Below are positions 6,745-10,980 of a stretch of 10,980 nucleotides of DNA, one piece after another. Made by a program: the position numbers and the translations under genes. Origin of the DNA: Rhodospirillales bacterium (GTDB lineage: Bacteria; Pseudomonadota; Alphaproteobacteria; Acetobacterales; Acetobacteraceae); the NCBI GenBank assembly GCA_018971905.1, contig JAGWZS010000039.1, positions 1 to 10,980 on the forward strand, in the 5' to 3' direction. How positions within the stretch are numbered: the stretch's first letter is position 1; every line of letters begins with the position of its first letter. Under the pieces are notes generated by a model. That model made no database searches. It saw only the letters and a list, made by a program, of their open reading frames with translations, and was not told where the DNA came from.

Positions 6745-8082
6745 ATGGCATCCGCCGCAGAACAGATGGCCGCCGGCATGAACCTGAGCGGGTTCGGCAA
6801 GGCCACGGACCTTCACAAGCGTATTCTCTTCACCTTGGGCGCGTTGATCATCTTCCGCCTGGGCACTTATATTCCGGTGCCGGGTGTTGATGGCGCGGTG
6901 ATGGCGCAGCTGATGACCCAGAACGGCTCCGGCCTTTTGGGCATGTTCAACATGTTCACCGGTGGCGCGCTGGGGCGCATGACCATCTTCGCCTTGAACA
7001 TCCTTCCCTACATCAGCGCCTCCATCATCATCCAGCTGATGAGCTCCACCATCCCCGCCCTTGAGGCGATGAAGAAAGAGGGCGACTCCGGCCGCCAGCG
7101 CATCACGCAATATACCCGTTATCTCACCGTTTTCATCGCCACGGCGCAGGCTTACGGCATCGCCGTCAGCCTTGAGCGTGTGCATGGCGCAATGGGGGCT
7201 GCGGTCATCGACCCCGGGTTCTTCTTTATTTTCACGGCGGTGGTCACGCTGGTCGGCGGCACGGTGTTCGTGATGTGGCTGGGCGAGCAGATCACCGCGC
7301 GCGGCATCGGCAATGGCTCCAGCCTCATCATTTTCGCGGGTATCGTTGCCAACATGCCCGTGGCTGTCGCCAATATTCTGGAGCTGGGCTCCACCGGCGC
7401 GCTTTCCACCTTCTTCATTATCATTATTTTCGTCGTTGCCCTGCTCATCATTGGCTTCGTGGTGTTCATGGAGCGTGCGCAGCGCCGCATTTTGGTGCAG
7501 CACCCCAAACGCCAGATGGGCCAGAAGGTGTTTGGTGGCGAAGCCAACTACATGCCCTTGAAGGTGAATGCCTCGGGTGTGATGCCGCCGATTTTCGCGT
7601 CCTCCCTGCTGGTGATTCCGGCCACCCTCATCGGCTTTTCCGCCGGCGGTCCGGGCTGGCTGCAAACCGCGGCGCATTTCATCGCCCGCGGGCAGCCGGT
7701 CTATTATCTGCTATTCGCGGGTTTGATCATTGGCTTTGCCTTTGTCTGGGCGGCCATCGCCTTCAACCCGGAGGAAACGGCGGAGAATCTGAAGAAAAGC
7801 GGCGCGTTCATTCCGGGCATTCGGCCGGGTTCCAACACCGCGCGCTATTTCGACACGGTGCTCACCCGCCTGACCGCCATCGGCGCGGCTTATCTGGTGG
7901 TGGTCTGCCTGATTCCAGACTACGCGATGAGTCACTACGCCCTGCCGTTCTATTTCGGCGGCACCTCCCTGCTGATCATCGTCTCCGTTACGATGGACAC
8001 GATGACGCAGATTTACTCGCATCTGCTTGCGCACCAATACCAAGGGCTGCTTCGTAAGGGGCGCGGTAAAGCCCGCAAATAA
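6745..8082 (+). CDS. secY: Protein translocase channel subunit SecY
   Basis: SecY is the ten-helix inner-membrane channel that, with SecE and SecG, lets SecA- or ribosome-driven proteins cross or enter the membrane. The 445-residue product has the usual length. The N-terminal region has RILFTLGALIIFRLGTYIPVPG (26-47, helix 1), followed by a plug region near 60-75. NILPYISASIIIQLM (85-99, helix 2), the signature GIGNGSSLIIFAGI (187-200), ERAQRRI (243-249), and the cytosolic loop FIPGIRPG (355-362) follow. R360 there is the equivalent of E. coli R357, needed for SecA-dependent export. Hydrophobic segments continue to about 420, ending in the basic tail KGRGKARK. AAGGGA at 6733-6738 is six bases upstream. 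In E. coli rpmJ follows; here adk follows after 12 bases. Confidence 0.98.
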   Translation: MASAAEQMAAGMNLSGFGKATDLHKRILFTLGALIIFRLGTYIPVPGVDGAVMAQLMTQNGSGLLGMFNMFTGGALGRMTIFALNILPYISASIIIQLMSSTIPALEAMKKEGDSGRQRITQYTRYLTVFIATAQAYGIAVSLERVHGAMGAAVIDPGFFFIFTAVVTLVGGTVFVMWLGEQITARGIGNGSSLIIFAGIVANMPVAVANILELGSTGALSTFFIIIIFVVALLIIGFVVFMERAQRRILVQHPKRQMGQKVFGGEANYMPLKVNASGVMPPIFASSLLVIPATLIGFSAGGPGWLQTAAHFIARGQPVYYLLFAGLIIGFAFVWAAIAFNPEETAENLKKSGAFIPGIRPGSNTARYFDTVLTRLTAIGAAYLVVVCLIPDYAMSHYALPFYFGGTSLLIIVSVTMDTMTQIYSHLLAHQYQGLLRKGRGKARK

Positions 8083-8094
8083 GGGAGAAACACA

Positions 8095-8760
8095 GTGGAG
8101 TTGATTTTGCTGGGGCCTCCGGGCGCGGGGAAGGGCACGCAGTCCAAACTGCTGGAGACGCGCTACGGCGTGGCGCAAATCTCCACCGGCGACATGCTCC
8201 GGGCCGAGGTGAAGGCCGGCACGCCGATTGGGCTTGAGGCGAAAAGCATCATGGATGCCGGCAAGCTGGTCTCAGACGATATCCTGATCCGCATGATCGG
8301 CGAGCGCATCAAGCGGCCGGACTGCGCGAAGGGCTTCATTCTGGATGGCTTCCCTCGCACGGTTCCGCAGGCCGAGGCGCTGGACAAGCTGCTGCACGAG
8401 CAGGCAGTGGATCTGGACGCTGTGATCGAGCTGAAGGTGGACGAGGCGATTCTGGTGGAGCGCATTTCAGGCCGCTACAGCTGCGCCAAATGCGGCGAAG
8501 GCTATCATGACAAATTCAAGCAGCCGAAAACGCCAGGCGTGTGCGATGCCTGCGGGGGCACTGAATTCATCCGCCGCCCGGACGACAAGGCCGAAACCGT
8601 TCATGCGCGGCTAGAAGCCTATAACGCCCAAACGGCCCCGATTCTGCCTTATTACAGGGCGCGGGGGCGGCTTTTCACTGTCGATGGCATGGCCGAGATG
8701 GATGAAGTTGAGGCGCAAATCGAGGCGGTTTTGCGCGGCTTGGGGGTTGCCGCGGCCTAA
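8095..8760 (+). CDS. adk: Adenylate kinase with four-cysteine (zinc) LID
   Basis: Adenylate kinase catalyses ATP + AMP = 2 ADP in the cytoplasm and balances the adenylate pool. The 221-residue long-form enzyme has the P-loop GPPGAGKGT (7-15), the AMP-binding region STGDMLRAEV (30-39) and the signature FILDGFPRT (81-89). The LID domain (about 124-161) contains Cys130, Cys133, Cys150 and Cys153 in C-X2-C-X16-C-X2-C spacing, the structural-zinc form found in Gram-positive and many other bacteria and absent from E. coli Adk. The start is GTG at 8095, with GGGAG (8083-8087) seven bases upstream; it yields the canonical short N-terminus before the P-loop. The secY-adk pairing is usual in alphaproteobacteria and in Gram-positive bacteria. 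Confidence 0.98.
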   Translation: MELILLGPPGAGKGTQSKLLETRYGVAQISTGDMLRAEVKAGTPIGLEAKSIMDAGKLVSDDILIRMIGERIKRPDCAKGFILDGFPRTVPQAEALDKLLHEQAVDLDAVIELKVDEAILVERISGRYSCAKCGEGYHDKFKQPKTPGVCDACGGTEFIRRPDDKAETVHARLEAYNAQTAPILPYYRARGRLFTVDGMAEMDEVEAQIEAVLRGLGVAAA

Positions 8761-8789
8761 CAGGCGCAGGCGTGGCTGATTCAAGGCTC

Positions 8790-8809
8790 CGATCACGAAA
8801 ATTTGATCG
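8790..8809. promoter_or_regulatory. Inverted repeat upstream of the rpsM promoter, possible operator
   Basis: CGATCA (8790-8795) and TGATCG (8804-8809) form a perfect 6-bp inverted repeat with an eight-base AT-rich spacer. It lies just upstream of the -35 box, centred at about -51 relative to the predicted transcription start. That location would suit a dimeric regulator or simply an AT-rich upstream element for the RNA polymerase alpha subunit. No regulator can be named from sequence, and a chance repeat of this size is possible. Confidence 0.3.
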
Positions 8810-8816
8810 AAGGTCG

Positions 8817-8844
8817 TTGACTCTGAATTGGCTGACGCTATAAC
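8817..8844 (+). promoter_or_regulatory. Sigma-70 type promoter for rpsM-rpsK-rpoA-rplQ
   Basis: TTGACT (8817-8822) and TATAAC (8839-8844) each match the consensus boxes at five of six positions, with a 16-base spacer. The predicted start is near 8850-8852, giving a leader of about 75 bases before the rpsM GTG. It lies in the largest intergenic gap in the window (8761-8925), exactly at the boundary between the secY-adk and rpsM blocks. It therefore most likely drives the alpha operon independently of spc transcription. Confidence 0.78.
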
Positions 8845-8852
8845 CCGCTTTC

Positions 8853-8877
8853 GCGGCGCTCCCGGGTGGGGCGCCGC
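8853..8877 (+). promoter_or_regulatory. 5'-leader hairpin 1 upstream of rpsM
   Basis: GCGGCGC (8853-8859) pairs perfectly with GCGCCGC (8871-8877), and an inner CCC/GGG (8861-8863 with 8868-8870) can extend the stem, leaving a short loop. No T-run follows, so it is not a terminator. It starts within a few bases of the predicted transcription start and would cap the 5' end of the mRNA, where it could protect the transcript or take part in regulation of translation. Confidence 0.55.
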
Positions 8878-8887
8878 TACTTGTTAT

Positions 8888-8903
8888 GACCTCGGGAGAG
8901 GTC
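8888..8903 (+). promoter_or_regulatory. 5'-leader hairpin 2 with GNRA-type tetraloop
   Basis: GACCTC (8888-8893) pairs perfectly with GAGGTC (8898-8903) around GGGA, a GNRA-class tetraloop. The hairpin ends ten bases before the rpsM ribosome binding site AGGAG (8914-8918). Together with the GC-rich hairpin upstream it gives the alpha-operon leader a two-stem layout. In E. coli the same gene's leader folds into an S4-binding pseudoknot; this one is not recognisably similar. Confidence 0.5.
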
Positions 8904-8925
8904 CCTTGAGTTCAGGAGAGACCAG

Positions 8926-9303
8926 GTGGCGCGTATTGCCGGCGTAAACATTCCCACGAACAAGCGTGTCGTGATCAGCCTTCGTTACATCTATGGCATT
9001 GGCCCGGCCAAGGCGCAGCAAATCTGCACCCAGCTCGGCATCCCGGATGAGCGTCGCGTCAACCAGCTCTCCGATGACGAAATTCTGCGCCTGCGCGAAA
9101 CCATCGACAAGGATTTCCGCGTCGAGGGCGATCTGCGCCGTGAAGTGGCGATGAATATCAAGCGCCTGATGGATTTGGGCTGCTACCGTGGCCTGCGCCA
9201 CCGCAAGGGCCTGCCGGTCCGTGGCCAGCGCACCCACACCAATGCCCGCACCCGCAAGGGCAAGGCCGTGGCGATCGCCGGCAAGAAGAAAGTCACGCGC
9301 TAA
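8926..9303 (+). CDS. rpsM: 30S ribosomal protein S13
   Basis: S13 sits at the top of the 30S head, forms bridges B1a/B1b with the 50S subunit and touches the P-site tRNA. The 125-residue product starts [15 protein letters not shown] with a GTG codon, has the helix-two-turn-helix region [19 protein letters not shown] (21-39) and the basic C-terminal signature [20 protein letters not shown] (87-106) followed by ARTRKGK, which reaches toward tRNA. AGGAG at 8914-8918 is seven bases from the GTG. It is the first gene of the alpha operon, behind its own promoter and a structured leader; infA and rpmJ, which precede it in many bacteria, are absent. Confidence 0.98.
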   Translation: MARIAGVNIPTNKRVVISLRYIYGIGPAKAQQICTQLGIPDERRVNQLSDDEILRLRETIDKDFRVEGDLRREVAMNIKRLMDLGCYRGLRHRKGLPVRGQRTHTNARTRKGKAVAIAGKKKVTR

Positions 9304-9333
9304 ACACCTCCCTAGACATAGGATCAGACAGAT

Positions 9334-9726
9334 ATGGCGAAGCCCGCCTCCAGAAGCCCCCGCAAAAAAGAGCGCAAGAACATCATCTCCGGTGTCGCGC
9401 ACGTTCTCGCCAGCTTCAACAACACCATGGTCAACATCACCGACGCGCAGGGCAATACGATTGCCTGGTCGTCGGCCGGTTCCCAAGGCTTCAAAGGTAG
9501 CCGCAAATCCACTCCCTATGCCGCGCAGGTCGCCGCGGAAGACGCCGGCCGCAAGGCCCGCGAGCATGGGATGGAGATGCTGGAGATCGAGGTGAGCGGC
9601 CCCGGTTCGGGACGCGAGAGCGCGTTGCGCGCCCTCCAGGCCGTTGGCTTCCAGATCTCCGCGATTCGTGACCTCACGCCGATTCCGCATAACGGCTGCC
9701 GGCCGCGCAAGCGCCGCCGCGTCTAA
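9334..9726 (+). CDS. rpsK: 30S ribosomal protein S11
   Basis: S11 lies on the 30S platform close to the E site and the anti-Shine-Dalgarno region of 16S rRNA. The 130-residue product contains [18 protein letters not shown] (20-37), [20 protein letters not shown] (46-65), the signature [18 protein letters not shown] (89-106) and the C-terminal [18 protein letters not shown] (113-130). The end is nearly invariant in the family, where HNGCRPPKKRRV is usual; here the second proline is Arg. AGGA at 9320-9323 is ten bases upstream. rpsD, which follows rpsK in E. coli, is not here; rpoA follows after a 73-base gap. Confidence 0.98.
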   Translation: MAKPASRSPRKKERKNIISGVAHVLASFNNTMVNITDAQGNTIAWSSAGSQGFKGSRKSTPYAAQVAAEDAGRKAREHGMEMLEIEVSGPGSGRESALRALQAVGFQISAIRDLTPIPHNGCRPRKRRRV

Positions 9727-9760
9727 TTCGCTGGAATCGTATTTTCTGTAAGGCCTGACC

Positions 9761-9781
9761 GGCGGTGTTCTCCTCACCGCC
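9761..9781 (+). promoter_or_regulatory. Hairpin ahead of the rpoA ribosome binding site
   Basis: GGCGGTG (9761-9767) pairs perfectly with CACCGCC (9775-9781) around the seven-base loop TTCTCCT. No T-run follows, so it is not an intrinsic terminator. The loop CTCC (9770-9773) is complementary to GGAG (9790-9793) of the rpoA ribosome binding site, so an H-type pseudoknot masking that site is possible. The stem is clear; the pseudoknot is inference. Confidence 0.5.
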
Positions 9782-9799
9782 TTGCGGCCGGAGGGGTAG

Positions 9800-10837
9800 A
9801 TGTTGAAAGAGTCGAATTTGTCTCTACAGCGCAATTGGCAAACGCTGATCAAGCCGGAACAGCTCGATGTTGAGTTCGGGTCCGATGCCTCGCGTGTTGC
9901 CACCATCATCGCGGAGCCGCTGGAGCGCGGCTTTGGCATGACCCTGGGTAACTCGCTGCGCCGGATTCTGCTGTCTTCGCTGCAGGGCGCTGCTGTCACC
10001 GCCGTGCGGATCGACGGCGTGTTGCACGAATTCTCCACCCTCGCCGGCGTGCGCGAGGACGTGACGGACATCGTGCTGAACATCAAGCAGCTTGCCGTGA
10101 AGATGCACGGCGAGGGCCCGAAGCGCATGGTGCTCACCGCCACGGGCCCCGGCGAAGTGAAGGCTGGGCAGATCCAGGCTGGGCATGACATTGAGATCAT
10201 GAACCCGGATCTCGTGCTCTGCACGTTGGACGATGGCGCCACTTTGGGCATGGAATTCACGGTGAATATCGGCCGTGGTTACGAGCCCGCTGCCAACAAC
10301 CGCCCGGAAGACGCGCCGATCGGGCTGATCCCGGTCGATGCGATTTATTCCCCGGTCAAGCGTGTCTCCTACAAGGTGGAGAAAACCCGCGTTGGCCAGG
10401 TGACGGATTATGACAAGCTGATTCTTGAGGTTGAGACCAACGGCGCGATAACGCCGGAAGATTCCGTGGCGCTGGCCGCCCGCATCCTGCAAGACCAGCT
10501 TTCCATGTTCGTGAACTTCGAGGAGCCGCAGCGCGCCCGCCCCGAAGAGCCGCGCATAGAGCTGCCCTTCAACCCCAACCTGCTGCGCAAGGTGGACGAG
10601 CTGGAGCTTTCCGTCCGTTCCGCCAACTGCCTCAAGAACGACAATATCGTGTATATTGGCGATCTGGTTCAGAAGTCCGAGCAGGAGATGCTGCGCACCC
10701 CAAATTTCGGACGCAAATCCTTGAACGAAATCAAGGAAGTGTTGACGGCAATGGGGCTTTCCCTTGGCATGAACGTGCCCGATTGGCCGCCTGAGAATAT
10801 CGAAGAGCTGGCCAAGCGCTCCGACCAACCTTTTTAA
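9800..10837 (+). CDS. rpoA: DNA-directed RNA polymerase alpha subunit
   Basis: The alpha subunit dimerises to nucleate RNA polymerase assembly, and its C-terminal domain binds UP elements and activators. The 345-residue product has the N-terminal dimerisation domain (about 15-245) with [20 protein letters not shown] (41-60), [19 protein letters not shown] (73-91) and a GRGYEPA loop (158-164). A linker runs at about 240-258. The C-terminal domain has [20 protein letters not shown] (269-288) and [17 protein letters not shown] (299-315). R273 is the equivalent of E. coli R265, the key DNA-contact residue. GGAGG at 9790-9794 is five bases before the ATG. It lies between rpsK and rplQ as in all alpha operons, but directly after rpsK because rpsD is missing. 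Confidence 0.98.
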   Translation: MLKESNLSLQRNWQTLIKPEQLDVEFGSDASRVATIIAEPLERGFGMTLGNSLRRILLSSLQGAAVTAVRIDGVLHEFSTLAGVREDVTDIVLNIKQLAVKMHGEGPKRMVLTATGPGEVKAGQIQAGHDIEIMNPDLVLCTLDDGATLGMEFTVNIGRGYEPAANNRPEDAPIGLIPVDAIYSPVKRVSYKVEKTRVGQVTDYDKLILEVETNGAITPEDSVALAARILQDQLSMFVNFEEPQRARPEEPRIELPFNPNLLRKVDELELSVRSANCLKNDNIVYIGDLVQKSEQEMLRTPNFGRKSLNEIKEVLTAMGLSLGMNVPDWPPENIEELAKRSDQPF

Positions 10838-10864
10838 CGATCGTCTAACCAGGAACACCTCATC

Positions 10865-10980
10865 ATGCGTCACGGAATTGCCGGCCGGAAACTCGGCGTC
10901 ACCTCCTCCCATCGGGCGGCCATGTTCCGCAACATGGCGGTCGCGCTGATCAAGCACGAGCAGATCACCACCACCCTGCC
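10865..10980 (+). CDS. rplQ: 50S ribosomal protein L17, N-terminal part (partial, runs off the window)
   Basis: L17 is a 50S protein near the tunnel exit and is the normal last gene of the alpha operon. The 38 codons present begin [20 protein letters not shown] (1-20) and continue [18 protein letters not shown] (21-38), which matches the family's N-terminus (MRHrxxGRKLgR...HRxAMxRNm) closely. AGGA at 10851-10854 lies ten bases upstream of the ATG, and the gap from rpoA is only 27 bases, so it is cotranscribed. The remainder and the operon's terminator lie outside the window. Confidence 0.96.
   Translation, partial: MRHGIAGRKLGVTSSHRAAMFRNMAVALIKHEQITTTL

Noticed and set aside
7275..8057. Open frame of 260 codons on the + strand inside secY in another frame
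   Set aside because: It is His/Arg/Gly-rich, the pattern expected when a GC-rich membrane-protein gene is read one frame off, and secY is intact.
8778..8823. Two GANTC (CcrM methylation) sites, one overlapping the -35 box of the rpsM promoter
   Set aside because: GANTC is frequent throughout this window, including inside rpsK, rpoA, adk and secY, so two in the gap are not an enrichment. Presence of CcrM in this organism is unknown.
8884..10260. Open frame of 458 codons on the - strand across rpsM, rpsK and rpoA
   Set aside because: It is a shadow of highly conserved genes on the + strand, with no domain signature. The same applies to the long - strand frames at 650-1519, 3730-4785, 6724-7677 and 9824-10957.

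Overview
This window is a housekeeping locus: the distal half of the S10 ribosomal-protein operon, the whole spc operon and nearly all of the alpha operon, all on the + strand. The sequence is GC-rich. The gene order is (rplB)-rpsS-rplV-rpsC-rplP-rpmC-rpsQ-rplN-rplX-rplE-rpsN-rpsH-rplF-rplR-rpsE-rpmD-rplO-secY-adk-rpsM-rpsK-rpoA-(rplQ). The direct secY-adk-rpsM junction, the absence of rpmJ, infA and map after secY, the lack of rpsD between rpsK and rpoA, and the protein sequences all point to an alphaproteobacterium. Family-level features such as the L22 and S3 sequences suggest the Acetobacteraceae/Rhodospirillales side, but that is inference by eye.

Layout. Positions 1-2370 hold the end of rplB and the S10-operon genes rpsS to rpsQ. 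Positions 2385-6634 hold the spc ribosomal genes rplN to rplO, with no visible promoter between the two blocks (14 bases separate rpsQ and rplN). Spacing is very tight: most gaps are under 20 bases, rplF/rplR overlap by 1 base and rpsE/rpmD by 8, and several ribosome binding sites lie inside the preceding gene. Positions 6635-6744 are a 110-base gap with a textbook intrinsic terminator ending 19 bases before secY. Positions 6745-8760 encode the SecY translocon channel and a zinc-LID adenylate kinase. Positions 8761-8925 are the largest gap and hold a near-consensus sigma-70 promoter followed by two leader hairpins. Positions 8926-10980 carry rpsM, rpsK, rpoA and the start of rplQ.

The genes supply 30S and 50S ribosomal proteins, the RNA polymerase alpha subunit, the membrane protein-export channel and adenine nucleotide balance, so the cluster links translation, transcription, secretion and energy charge. 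No mobile element, CRISPR array, tRNA/rRNA gene, pseudogene or accessory system is visible, and no stretch over 300 bases lacks a gene. I found no undescribed protein system. The points worth a second look are in the non-coding gaps: the terminator with a duplicated hairpin core before secY, the promoter and leader structures before rpsM, and a possible pseudoknot at the rpoA ribosome binding site.
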